From assembly GCF_000208925.1 (NCBI RefSeq), contig NW_001914902.1:25535-89534 (forward strand): DNA of 64,000 nucleotides, given 5' to 3'. The position numbers and the translations under genes were made by a program. Origin of the DNA: Entamoeba histolytica HM-1:IMSS. Lineage: Eukaryota > Evosea > Mastigamoebida > Endamoebidae. The stretch's first letter is position 1; the number at the start of each line of letters is the position of its first letter. Positions 20,841 to 29,924 of the stretch are shown here, piece by piece. Below the pieces are notes generated by a model, which did not search any database, was not told the origin of the DNA, and saw only the letters and a list, made by a program, of their open reading frames with translations.

Positions 20841-21593
20841 ATGGAAAAATATAATCCAGGAGCATCTATTATTTATTCATGTGTAGCATATAGTGAAACA
20901 ATATTAGTAGAATATTCTGATGTTTCAATTCCCCAAATAGATTCTGTTATTCATCAAATATTAAAAAAAGTAATAAATGTGAATGATACTATGGTAGTCA
21001 GAAAGGAAAATATCATAATTAACGTGTTATCAAAATACAATCTTGTCACTGTTGCAATCACAGGAACAACTTTTCCTACAGAACGTGTTTTTGACTTTCT
21101 GGATGATATTTATGTAACTTTTGTAAAAACATTTAATGAAGATCAATGGAAAAAATGTAGTGAAAAAACACTTAACTCTACTTTCTCTTTATTAATTAAA
21201 CAAAAAATTAAACATTTTAATGACCTAACTACAGACCCTTTAAATTCTATTCAATTGACTATGAATGATACTTTAAATCAAATAAATGATAATATTGATG
21301 TATTAGTTAATCGTGGTAATGTTCTTGATGAAATTGAAACTAATTCAAACTATCTTGCTGAGGCTTCTTTAGAATTAGAACGGTCATCAGTAAAACTTCG
21401 TCAAAAATATTACTTGACTACCACCAAAACTATCTTTTTGATCTTCTTCTTAGTTGTAGTTTGTTATTCTTTACCATATTTTAATGATAAAAATATTAAT
21501 ATTTATAGTTTGTGCTATTTCTTATTGTTTGGGGTCACTGTGGTGTTACTTTTGAACAATGTCACCATTAGCTTTTTAATTAAAAATTTATAG
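20841..21593 (+). CDS. Longin-type R-SNARE (VAMP7-like)
   Basis: 250 residues starting at ATG 20841 (MEKYNPGASIIYSC); the frame is open slightly upstream but has no ATG. Residues 1-125 match a longin domain with the typical opening strand and FDFLDDIYVTFVKTF helix. Residues ~130-190 form a SNARE coil (NDTLNQINDNIDVLVNRGNV), with the zero-layer Arg visible in VLVNRGNVLDEI. Two hydrophobic segments follow (~198-217 and ~222-248), separated by NDKNINIY. R-SNAREs drive fusion of vesicles with target membranes; VAMP7 types act on late endosomes, lysosomes and phagosomes. The second hydrophobic segment is unusual because R-SNAREs normally end after one span. Confidence 0.8.
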   Translation: MEKYNPGASIIYSCVAYSETILVEYSDVSIPQIDSVIHQILKKVINVNDTMVVRKENIIINVLSKYNLVTVAITGTTFPTERVFDFLDDIYVTFVKTFNEDQWKKCSEKTLNSTFSLLIKQKIKHFNDLTTDPLNSIQLTMNDTLNQINDNIDVLVNRGNVLDEIETNSNYLAEASLELERSSVKLRQKYYLTTTKTIFLIFFLVVVCYSLPYFNDKNINIYSLCYFLLFGVTVVLLLNNVTISFLIKNL

Positions 21594-21648
21594 TTTTTTT
21601 TAGAAAAAATAGTTTTAAAGAAGAAACCTAAAAACAAACAAATCAAAA

Positions 21649-22884
21649 ATGAAAAGTATAATTGCCACAACACTTGATGGATTTACTTATCTTATTAATA
21701 CTCAAAACAACCAAATTCAGTGTAAATGGAAACAACCACAAAATATAACCTCAGCTTCAACAGTATCATATAACCCATCACAAAGTAAATTTATATTATG
21801 TGATAATGAAAAATCCTTTACTTATGAATACTCATTTATTAGAGAAAATGTCATTGCTAAATCCCCTATATTAGAGCCACTATCATCTATTTATTATCTT
21901 TCTACATCTTATATTGTTGGTGGAACGATTAGTGGGAAAATAGTTGTTTGGAGTAACTCTAATGGATTACTTCTTAAACAATTCCAAGCTCATAATAAGA
22001 AAATTACTTCTATTGTTTATTGCAATGATAATGGTATATTGATTACTGCTGGTGAAGATTCAGTTATTCGTGGATGGAATTTTGTTAGTTTGTTTTGTAA
22101 TTCTGTTCCTGAGCCATTGTTTACTTATACTTCACATTCTCTTCCTATTACTGCTTTGTATTGTGGAGAAGGTCTTAACGCAGGTATTATTTCTATTGCA
22201 TTAGATAATACAATGAAGTGTTGGAAAATTGGAGATTCAACTCCAACAGCTTCATTTACTCTTCCTTCACAACCACTATGTGTTTGTGTGAACAGTTCAA
22301 AAACTGTTATTTCTGTTGGGTGTATTGATGGGAAAGTTTATAGTATCCCAGTATTATATGCTCCCCAATTTGATCGTATTAATAAAAAACAAGACATGCA
22401 GGGAAAAGTATTTTATCACAGTGATTGTGGTGCTGTGAGATGTGTACAAGAATATAATGACACTTTGATTGTATCTTATCAAAATGGAAATCTTATCACT
22501 TTTGATTGTGAAACAACAGAACCATTACTTGTTAATGATGAGATTAAATCTCCAATTATTCATTTTCAAATCATTTCTCCCCCACTTCACTTCAACTCTC
22601 TTGAAGACTTAACAATTAAAAAGTCTAAAGAGTGGAAAGTTGATACATTAATTCTAAAGAAATACCCAGCTCTTGTTGATGAAATTCTTTCAACACCAAT
22701 TTCTATTTGTCCATCAAAACCTTCAAAATATGATTTACAAAAAACTATTTATTCATCAACTAGTCATTCAATTGATACCTCAACACCAAATAACCAATCT
22801 GAAATAGAAAAATTAAAAATGGAACTTCAACGTTGGAAAACCGTTAATTCTCAGTTAATTCGTTTATTGCAACGAACAAATTAG
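21649..22884 (+). CDS. WDR18/Ipi3-like WD40 protein of the Rix1 ribosome-biogenesis complex
   Basis: A single-exon 411-residue WD40 beta-propeller with a short C-terminal coiled coil (EKLKMELQRWKTVNSQLIRL). The central repeats fit the WDR18/Ipi3 signature very well: VGGTISGKIVVWSNSNGLLL, then LITAGEDSVIRGWNFVSLF, a sequence order and spacing seen in that family, followed by the H-x-x-x-I-T repeat and GCIDGKVYSIPV. Ipi3/WDR18 works with Rix1/PELP1 in ITS2 processing and export of pre-60S particles and in pre-replication complex loading, in the nucleus. Upstream, agttttaaag at 21611-21620 lies 29 nt before the ATG and resembles the Entamoeba TATA-like element. Other WD40 families are less likely. 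Confidence 0.75.
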   Translation: MKSIIATTLDGFTYLINTQNNQIQCKWKQPQNITSASTVSYNPSQSKFILCDNEKSFTYEYSFIRENVIAKSPILEPLSSIYYLSTSYIVGGTISGKIVVWSNSNGLLLKQFQAHNKKITSIVYCNDNGILITAGEDSVIRGWNFVSLFCNSVPEPLFTYTSHSLPITALYCGEGLNAGIISIALDNTMKCWKIGDSTPTASFTLPSQPLCVCVNSSKTVISVGCIDGKVYSIPVLYAPQFDRINKKQDMQGKVFYHSDCGAVRCVQEYNDTLIVSYQNGNLITFDCETTEPLLVNDEIKSPIIHFQIISPPLHFNSLEDLTIKKSKEWKVDTLILKKYPALVDEILSTPISICPSKPSKYDLQKTIYSSTSHSIDTSTPNNQSEIEKLKMELQRWKTVNSQLIRLLQRTN

Positions 22885-23052
22885 AAATACTCTTCGGATT
22901 GCTTTAAAAATTGATTTGGACTTTTTCTTTCTTATGATTTTTCAAGTCTTTTATAATTTTTTTATATTTAATATAGAAATAATAATTTTCTTATATTTTT
23001 ATCTGGAGATGAAAAATAATGAAAAGCAAAAACAAAGAGAATTTCTCAGTAA

Positions 23053-23060
23053 AATGAACT
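23053..23060 (+). promoter_or_regulatory. GAAC-type core promoter element
   Basis: AATGAACT matches the consensus of the GAAC element, the third core promoter element of Entamoeba, and lies 29 bp before the ATG of the PKB-like kinase. Position and sequence fit; function is inferred. Confidence 0.5.
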
Positions 23061-23088
23061 AAAAAAATATATTACCAGATTATTAACA

Positions 23089-24411
23089 ATGTCTGATGTA
23101 TTAAAACGTGGTGTAATGATAAAAGAAGGAAGTAAAGTAAAGAATTGGAAGAAGAGATGGTTCGTATTTCATAATAATGGAATGTTAGATTATTTTACAG
23201 ATAAAAAAGAAACCGACCAAAAAGGAAGTGTTGATATGAATAGAGCAAGTTCTTTAAGAAAAACAGAAGACAAGAAGAGAATTATGTTAGAGATATTATT
23301 AGAGACAAAAGTTTTTCGATTAGCTTTTGATTCAGAGACTACTCGAGATGAATGGACAACTGTATTTCAAAAATTTATTGATGAGAAATGTAGTAAATCA
23401 GATCAATCTTCAAATGCACTAAAACCTAAACTAGAGGATTTTGAAACATTAAAACTTATTGGTAAAGGAACATATGGAAAAGTAATGTTAGTTAAAAAAA
23501 TTGATACAGGGAAAATCTATGCAATGAAAATTTTAGATAAGAAAGCAGTTGTTGAAACAAATGAAGTTGAACATACAATGGCTGAAAGAGAGGTGTTAGG
23601 AACCATTGATAATCCATTTATTGTTCATATGCATTATTCATTCCAAACGGAAAATAAGTTATATTTTGTAATGGATTTTATAAATGGTGGGGAATTATTC
23701 TATCATTTACAAAATGAAAGAAGATTTTCTATTGCTCGTGCTAAATTTTATGCTGCTGAAATATTGTTAGCACTAGAACATTTACATTTACATGGTATTA
23801 TTTATAGAGATTTAAAACCAGAAAATGTATTGTTAAATGCTGATGGTCATGTCTGTATCACAGATTTTGGATTAAGTAAAACAGGAATGAAAGGAGAAGG
23901 AGATATGACAAGCACTTTTTGTGGAACTGCTGCTTATCTAGCACCAGAAATTCTATTAGGAGAGAAGTATGATAGTGCTGTTGATTGGTGGAGTTTTGGT
24001 ATTTTAACATATGAAATGATGGTTGGTATTCCACCATTCTATAGTGAGGATGAACGTGAAATGTATCAAAATATTGTTAATGAAGCTGTTAGATATCCAC
24101 CAAATACACCGTCTTCTATTAAAACATTTATTGATGCATTATTAGAAAAGAATCCAACTAGAAGATTAACAGATACAACTATTATGAAACATCACCCATT
24201 CTTCCAAGGACTTGATTTTGATCGTTTAATGAAAAAAGAAGTTGTTCCACCTTATATTCCTCAAGTCCACTCTGCTGATGATGTTGCTAATATCGATCCA
24301 TATTTCTTAGGAGAAACAGATGCCGCTATTGCAGAGGAAAAAAATTCAAATACTTCAGGTGGACAAGAATTTAAGTTTGATGGCTTTACCTATATTTCTA
24401 AAAAGGATTAA
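23089..24411 (+). CDS. PH-domain AGC kinase, PKB/Akt-like
   Basis: 440 residues. A PH domain occupies ~6-105 (KRGVMIKEGSKVKNWKKRWF) and a complete AGC kinase domain ~117-370: GKGTYGKV glycine loop, YAMKILDKK, IYRDLKPENV, ITDFGLSK and the activation segment TSTFCGTAAYLAPE with its phosphorylatable Thr. The C-terminal tail ends with a hydrophobic motif F-x-x-F-T-Y (FDGFTYIS), the site phosphorylated by TORC2 in Akt relatives. All catalytic residues are intact. The basic KxnKKRW pattern of the PH domain suits phosphoinositide binding, so it should be recruited to PI(3,4,5)P3-type lipids at the plasma membrane or phagocytic cup. PH-AGC kinases of this layout form a small family in Entamoeba. Confidence 0.93.
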   Translation: MSDVLKRGVMIKEGSKVKNWKKRWFVFHNNGMLDYFTDKKETDQKGSVDMNRASSLRKTEDKKRIMLEILLETKVFRLAFDSETTRDEWTTVFQKFIDEKCSKSDQSSNALKPKLEDFETLKLIGKGTYGKVMLVKKIDTGKIYAMKILDKKAVVETNEVEHTMAEREVLGTIDNPFIVHMHYSFQTENKLYFVMDFINGGELFYHLQNERRFSIARAKFYAAEILLALEHLHLHGIIYRDLKPENVLLNADGHVCITDFGLSKTGMKGEGDMTSTFCGTAAYLAPEILLGEKYDSAVDWWSFGILTYEMMVGIPPFYSEDEREMYQNIVNEAVRYPPNTPSSIKTFIDALLEKNPTRRLTDTTIMKHHPFFQGLDFDRLMKKEVVPPYIPQVHSADDVANIDPYFLGETDAAIAEEKNSNTSGGQEFKFDGFTYISKKD

Positions 24412-24570
24412 AATAAAGTAAACACAAAAATGAATTTTTCAAAGTTCAAATTCAATTCTTCTGGTTTTTTTTTTGAATCATTTGATAAATATGTAAAAGA
24501 AATAGTATTTTTATTTTTAAGAAAGTGGCATATTAAAATTTCAATAAAAGGATAGAGAACTAGAAATTCA

Positions 24571-25210
24571 ATGACATTTGGAATTCCTGAATTTGCCAAA
24601 TTTCCACCATTTTATACGTTTGGCAGTTGTTGAAAATAATAAACTTCAACAAAACTTATTTCATAGAATACAACTGGTAGACAAAACAAAAAATCAGCAA
24701 CTTCAACTTTGGTCACAACTTATATTAAAATATTGTGAATGTATTAAAAAACCAATAATGAAACAGTCAGAGTTCAACAAACTACCAATTTTTCATAATG
24801 AAGAACTTCATCGTTTGTTGGTTAATATATAATGATAAATAATGAATTGTTATTTAAAAATAAGAAGAATAAAAATAAATGTAATAGGAACATTAAGTGA
24901 AAATGGAATTGAATTAGTTAAAGAATTTATGGTGAATAATAACAAAATTATAGACCTAAACAAATCTAGTAAATTAATACTTCTTTATAAACCACTTAGA
25001 GAATGGGGAAAAGAGTTATATGAATATGGAAATTCTAAAGGATTAATTGGACAATCAGATACATTTTTTTCAATTGAAAATGATAAAGAATCTGTTTTTT
25101 ATCAAATGGATGATGAATTACTAATAGAAGGATTAAATTCAATTAAAGAACAAGGGAAAATGAAATTGGTTCAGCATGAAGGAGAATATGGAATTTTTTG
25201 GTTGAAATAA
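24571..25210 (+). CDS. VPS25: VPS25, ESCRT-II subunit (two introns)
   Basis: Three exons, 24571-24617, 24667-24812 and 24888-25210, give 171 residues, close to human VPS25 (176). Intron 1 (49 nt) begins GTTTGG rather than GTTTGT and ends CATAG; intron 2 (75 nt) is GTTTGT...TAATAG. The spliced protein contains EFAKFPPFYTIQLVDKTKNQ, the FPPF-F/Y-T opening that packs against VPS22/VPS36. This is followed by QLWSQLILKYC, then PIFHNEELHRTLSENGIELV across the second junction, and LLYKPLREWGKELYEYG (winged-helix W-G motif). This agrees with VPS25 along its whole length. The role is nucleation of ESCRT-III on endosomes. Without splicing only disconnected fragments would appear. Confidence 0.9.
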
Positions 25211-25420
25211 CAAAATAAATTTTTAAAAGAAAAAGATACGTTGAGTTTTAAAGAAAAATAAAATGAGTTTTAATAGAGTTAAAGATGAGATTATTTTAAT
25301 TTATATCTTGTCTAATCATATTTTCTGTTTTTTTTTTTTTTTGATGATGCAGTGTAAAAGAGGTACACTTCTTTTTTTTTCACAAAAAAAGAAGAGAAAA
25401 TAAAAAAATGAACAGTTAAG

Positions 25421-25654
25421 TTATTTTTTAAAATGAAGTTGTTTCTTTAAGAGTGTATTTTCTTGTTGAAGATATTCATATTTTTCTCTGTAGAACTGAA
25501 GGTCATTTTGTAACGTTTCTAGTGTCTGTTCTATCTTTTTTGGTGAATCTTCATTCATCGGTGATTGCTCAACACACTCTGTTGACGGCGGTGATTTACC
25601 ACATGAGTCTGTTTCATTTGGTTGTGAGTCTGAGTGGTCTGTTATAACAGACAT
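25421..25654 (-). CDS. Small leucine-zipper-like protein, unknown
   Basis: 77 residues. The first ~38 residues are Ser/Pro/Glu-rich and probably disordered; the rest is a coiled coil with heptads (LETLQNDLQFYREKYEYLQQ, then ENTLLKKQL). No basic region precedes the zipper, so it is not a bZIP factor. Composition is coding-like with more G/C than the flanks. The complementary frame on the plus strand (25453-25647) is judged a shadow. Confidence 0.55.
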   Translation of the reverse strand: MSVITDHSDSQPNETDSCGKSPPSTECVEQSPMNEDSPKKIEQTLETLQNDLQFYREKYEYLQQENTLLKKQLHFKK

Positions 25655-26142
25655 TATCTATTAAAAATTATGTTCATAGTCAATTTTTGATTATTTTTTT
25701 CATTTTTCTAATTTGATTTTTAACTTGGTTCTTTCATCGTACAGAGTTTCTAACCACCTTTTTCATTTTATTTTTCTTTCAACTCTATTAATCTTTAGTT
25801 CAACTCTTTCTGCGTTTTTATCACATTTTTTTACAAGGCATTTTTAAACTGTCTTTTGCTCCAAAAATGAAAAGATTATCACTTTTCTATATCTACAGAA
25901 ACAATCTATCCATTTGTGGTGTTTGTTGATTTCTCTCCCAACTTTTTTAGAATCTTATCCATAAACAGGAAGTTTGAATAGTAATTAATGTGTTTTATAT
26001 AACGAAAAATATTTGACAAAAACATAAATGAATAATAAAAAAAGAGTATGAATTAAGAATAATAATAAAAACTAAAAAGAATTATCTACTGGGTTGAAAC
26101 AAAAAACCCTTTTAGAGTAAAAAGAGAGATCTATAGATCACA
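25655..26142. other. Divergent intergenic region upstream of uS7 gene
   Basis: 488 bp with no coding frame. Just before the uS7 ATG are the palindromic agatctatagatct-like bases (26127-26138), and the whole should hold the strong ribosomal-protein promoter. Confidence 0.5.
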
Positions 26143-26763
26143 ATGGCCGAAGCTGTAGCCCAACCAGTTGAAACTGTTGCACACACTTTTGCACCAAAAC
26201 TTTTCAACAAATGGAGTTATGATGTTACTGTTAGTGATATTTCACTCAAAGAACTTCTTGCAATTAACAGTAAACTTAAGTATCAAGTTTTCCTTCCACA
26301 TACAGCTGGAAGATATCAAATTAAGCCATTCAGAAAGATTCAATGCCCAATTGTTGAAAGATTAGTTTGCTGTATGATGCAACATGGAAAGAACTCAGGA
26401 AAGAAACTTCTTGCTATGAGAGTTGTTGAAGAATCCTTTGAAATTATTCATTTATTAACTGAAAAGAACCCAATTCAAGTATTAGTTGATGCTATCATTA
26501 ATGCATCACCAAGAGAAGATTCAACTCGTGTTGGAACAGGAGGAAATGCTAAGAGACAAGCTGTTGATGTTTCACCATTAAGAAGAATCAACCAAGCCCT
26601 CTATTTAATGACTATGGGATGCAGAAGTGCAGCATTCAGAAACTCTAAAACTCTTGCCGAATGTCTTGCTGATGAAATCGTCAATGCATCTAAATCTAAC
26701 ACTGCTTCATTTGCCATTAAGAAGAAGGAAGATATGGAACGTGTCGCTAAATCTAACAGATAA
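26143..26763 (+). CDS. RPS5: 40S ribosomal protein S5 (uS7)
   Basis: 206 residues, the usual size of eukaryotic RPS5. Diagnostic segments are [60 protein letters not shown] and [20 protein letters not shown]. It sits in the 40S head near the mRNA exit channel and contacts E-site tRNA. Codon use is visibly more C/G-ending (aag, aac, atc) than in neighbours, as expected for a highly expressed gene. Single exon; the out-of-frame ORF at 26168-26365 is a shadow. Confidence 0.98.
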
Positions 26764-26877
26764 ACTCAAGGAACTAATTTGGTTATTGTGTCGTTGTTTT
26801 TTTTAAGATTTTTTCTTCATTTAGTCAGAAAAGTAAAAGATTAATTTTTTTTTTTGAGAACTTTAATATAATGACTT

Positions 26878-27549
26878 ATGGAAATACCTAAAGAGATTTT
26901 TCATCAATTTCACCTTCGAGTTCAACCATTTGGAAGTACTAACTCATTGAAAGAATTAAAACGAGAAAGAAAATTTGCTGAATTAATGCTCCAATCTGAG
27001 AGAAAGTGTCGTTTAAAATGTCGTGTTACTGCAAATGACCAAATAGAAGTTGAAGGATATAATAGTTTAAATCGAGCACTAGTACTTATTTATATTAATC
27101 ATGCTGTTATACTTAAACAAGTTGAAGTACAAAAAGGATATTTTTTGTTTTCATTTAATCCAATGGTTAGAGGGGTCATTCAAGTATGCCTTGTAGAACC
27201 AGAACTTCAAATTGTACTTGTTGGACTTACTAATTTTAATAAAAAATATCAAACAGAAATTAGTCAAATTAATGTTTTAAATGCTTCTATTCAAATTTCA
27301 TTTTCACCAAGAACTATTGAAGAATGCTGCTGTGGTATTTTTGAAAGAAAAGAGAATGACTCATTACATTTCATTAAAAGCATGAAAGTCTTACCAAATG
27401 TTAAGAAAATACAAATGACTTTTAACCAACCTTTAAAAAAAGGATCTTATTTTATTCGTATCTTTGTTAAACAACCAAACATGCTTTTAGACCCAAATAC
27501 TATTTCATCTGAAACACCTTTTGTTCTTCAACACTATTTTACTAAATGA
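26878..27549 (+). CDS. Conserved-looking protein of unknown function
   Basis: 223 residues, unrecognised. It has alternating hydrophobic strands (ALVLIYINHAVILKQVEVQK, then YFLFSFNPMVRGVIQVCLVE), suggesting a beta-sandwich, and a basic N-terminus. No signal peptide or membrane span. An out-of-frame ATG at 26871 opens a six-codon frame that overlaps the chosen ATG at 26878, so leaky scanning or a very short leader would be required. Confidence 0.65.
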   Translation: MEIPKEIFHQFHLRVQPFGSTNSLKELKRERKFAELMLQSERKCRLKCRVTANDQIEVEGYNSLNRALVLIYINHAVILKQVEVQKGYFLFSFNPMVRGVIQVCLVEPELQIVLVGLTNFNKKYQTEISQINVLNASIQISFSPRTIEECCCGIFERKENDSLHFIKSMKVLPNVKKIQMTFNQPLKKGSYFIRIFVKQPNMLLDPNTISSETPFVLQHYFTK

Positions 27550-27636
27550 CTCATTAATATTTAATTATTGTTCAAACTACTTTTTCATTCTTCTTCAAAT
27601 CAAACCTATGAATAATGGTGAAATAATGAATGAGAA

Positions 27637-27984
27637 TTAACTCTTCTGAAGAAGGTATGTTGTAACTACTAATCCAACAATACCAAGAATAAGAAGGATT
27701 AAAGCAATTGGTGATATAATAAAAATTATCCTCCAAATTGCTTTATCTGCCATTTCCTCTCCATGACTTTTCACTTCTTTGACATCATCACTATCTTCAT
27801 TATTTTCTTCATCTCGATCTTGATTTTCAGATTCATCAGGTTGATTTACTAATCCTAATATCTCTTCTTGTTGGTTAATGTTGTTGTTATGCCCTTCATT
27901 TCTTTTTTTGATTTCTACTTCTTCGTTTGTGGAGATAGTAAGATCATTAATTTTTAATTCAGTGGTGTTTGTTAGATTTTCCAT
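27637..27984 (-). CDS. Acidic tail-anchored membrane protein
   Basis: 115 residues from ATG 27984. The first ~80 are Asn/Glu/Asp-rich and polar (DQDRDEENNEDSDD-like run), followed by a C-terminal hydrophobic span IIFIISPIALILLILGIVGL and a three-residue basic end (QKS). There is no signal peptide. This is the layout of a tail-anchored protein inserted post-translationally with its N-terminus in the cytosol. Function unknown. It is divergent from RPA12 with only 53 bp between the two ATGs. Confidence 0.65.
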   Translation of the reverse strand: MENLTNTTELKINDLTISTNEEVEIKKRNEGHNNNINQQEEILGLVNQPDESENQDRDEENNEDSDDVKEVKSHGEEMADKAIWRIIFIISPIALILLILGIVGLVVTTYLLQKS

Positions 27985-28037
27985 TTGCTGAAACAATACC
28001 CTGATCTAAAAAAGATTTTAGGTTTTTTCATTTTTCA
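27985..28037. promoter_or_regulatory. 53-bp bidirectional promoter region
   Basis: Only 53 bp separate the ATGs of the divergent tail-anchored and RPA12 genes, so both transcripts must start within or very near this stretch, or 5' ends must overlap. Confidence 0.5.
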
Positions 28038-28537
28038 ATGTCTAATTGGAAAGAAGTAATTGGAACAATTCCATCTAGTTTTTGTCCACGTTGTGGTACA
28101 TACCTTATTCTTTCAGACAGTGGAGATATTGTATGTGATGTGTGTCATTTTGTTATCAGTGCAGATCGTTTGTTATTATCTATACTTTTTATAAAGAAAT
28201 AAACAATTGAAATGAGTGAATTGGATTGAAAATGAAACGCTTGTTCTTCTTGTTGTTAAAATCGTAAAGAAAGAGTTAGACATTTACATAAATTATAGAA
28301 TTCAAATACAACCCAATTGAAACAACATCTTCAATATTTGAGATGAGTAATAAAAAACGTATTGATTCAAAAATTAAAGAAATTTTACCAACAGGTGCTA
28401 TTGTATACGAAAAATGTCCTAATTGTGGAAATGAAACAATGCATTATCACTCTGCACAAGTTAGATCTGTTGATGAAGGTCAAACTGTTTATTATGAATG
28501 TCCTAATTGTGGTCATCAAGAAACTGTTAATACATAA
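28038..28537 (+). CDS. RPA12: RNA polymerase I subunit RPA12 (A12.2), one intron
   Basis: Exon 1 (28038-28167) and exon 2 (28299-28537) are joined across a 131-nt GTTTGT...TTATAG intron and encode 122 residues, the family size (~125). The N-terminal zinc ribbon is FCPRCGTYLIL...CDVCHF. The C-terminal TFIIS-like ribbon is KCPNCGNETMHYHSAQVRSV, followed by DEGQTVYYECPNCGH, including the invariant acidic hairpin motif R-S-x-D-E-G. A12.2 supports transcript cleavage and termination by Pol I. The E-K-C-P-x-C-G-x-E-x-M-x-Y-H string is closer to RPA12 than to Pol II RPB9 or Pol III RPC11. The splice is supported by restored frame and length. Confidence 0.87.
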
Positions 28538-28664
28538 TTTGATAAAGAAAGTTTTGATTGACTGATTATTTTGTTTTTTTTCGTTTTATCATTTTAACTA
28601 CAATAAGATTCTATCTTATCATATTAAAACAGTAGGTCGTTTTCTTATTATTTCATTCATTCTA

Positions 28665-28915
28665 ATGGAAACATCATCACCTATTCAAGAATCTTCTTGT
28701 CTTCATCAAGTTTGTTGAATTTTATCTATAAAAACAATATAACTTAATTAAAGTAGTCAGACTATGTTTCTTCTTTATTAGATATTGAATGCTCAGTATC
28801 AGCTCATATTGGTTATTCTAATAATGAGTATGACGACTGGATTCCTTTTGACAAAAATGCATTTCAACATTCAATATCATATCCATACAAACAAACCCAA
28901 TCTATTCAGAAATAA
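28665..28915 (+). CDS. Small two-exon gene, unknown
   Basis: Exons 28665-28709 and 28757-28915, separated by a 47-nt GTTTGT...GTAG intron, encode 67 residues. The product starts METSSPIQESSCLHQ and continues SDYVSSLLDIECSVSAHIGY. It is polar and lacks a signal peptide or membrane span. Alternative 3' splice sites (for example 28781) give a frame of poorer composition. Support is the consensus intron and the 52-codon open second exon; no homology is recognised. Confidence 0.45.
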
Positions 28916-29924
28916 CAGAGAATAATTTTAAAAGTATTGAAGAAACAACTACAAACACATCCAAATAATAATTAATAAATAATTTTTTAATCAATTTCTT
29001 TAAATGATTTCAATGACATGATTTTCAGTAGAATTTAACCAAGTAATATAATAATTACATTTTTGTGTATTATTGGAAAAATGGATTATGGTTTTGAGTA
29101 ATTGTTTACTTGTTATTATGTTTATTTTATGAGATAGATATTGGTAATGAGAAAATTTTATTCATTTTACTCTTATGAGAATGATATTATTAGTTATAAA
29201 AGTGATTATTAATCATAGCTGTACAGAGTAAAACAAGTTCAAAGAAAAGAATAATTTAAGTAAGTAATTAATTCTTAATTAATATAAGACATATAAAAAT
29301 TGTTTGATTAGTGCATGCCAAGAAAAATATAATGGAATGATTTATTAACAAGAAATACAAAGCAATGAATGATAGTTAGTACTTTAGATAAAAATACTTT
29401 ATAATAGCAAAAGAATATTAATAATAAAAAGAAAGGATTAAAAAATAATTAAAATTAACAGAAAAATAAGAAGTAAAATATCCTTGATATAAAAAATAAT
29501 AAAAATAATAATTAATATTTTGTTCAAAACAATTAAAATATAAATATTTTCTATCTTAGAAATATCTTATTGTTATTTAATTTATTTGAAATTAATAATA
29601 TTATTTTTGAAAAGATAATAAAGTTTTATTCTTTTAATAATAAGTAAATGAAAAAGAAGTATTGAGAAAATTACATCTTTGTTTTATAAGTTTATAAATA
29701 AGAATAAAAAAAAAGAATAAAAAAAATTAAATCAATTTTTTTTTACTTAAAAAGGTTTTGAATGAAATATTCCTTTTGATTAATCATTAAATATAAGAAA
29801 AGTAAAGGTTTATGAAGAAAGAATTAATAAAAAAAAAAACGAATTTAAAGAAAGAAATTAATATAAAAACATTATAAAACTAATAAAAGAAAAAAGAAAA
29901 CTGAAAAAAGAATTGATTAATTTA
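28916..29924. other. 1-kb AT-rich intergenic region
   Basis: No coding frame, tRNA or repeat of note. A-rich towards the BspA-like gene (runs of aaaaagaaaa from 29,690). Confidence 0.5.

Noticed and set aside
24817..24867. Alternative second VPS25 intron starting GTTGGT
   Set aside because: It keeps the frame but uses a non-consensus donor; the GTTTGT...TAATAG intron (24813-24887) aligns better with VPS25.
28710..28781. 72-nt intron version of the small gene at 28.7 kb
   Set aside because: Uses TTATTAG at 28781 but gives a second exon of poorer, hydrophobic-random composition than the 47-nt version.
29913..29924. Longer N-terminus of the BspA-like protein
   Set aside because: The extra codons begin with TTG, not ATG; the ATG at 29925 starts the signal peptide.
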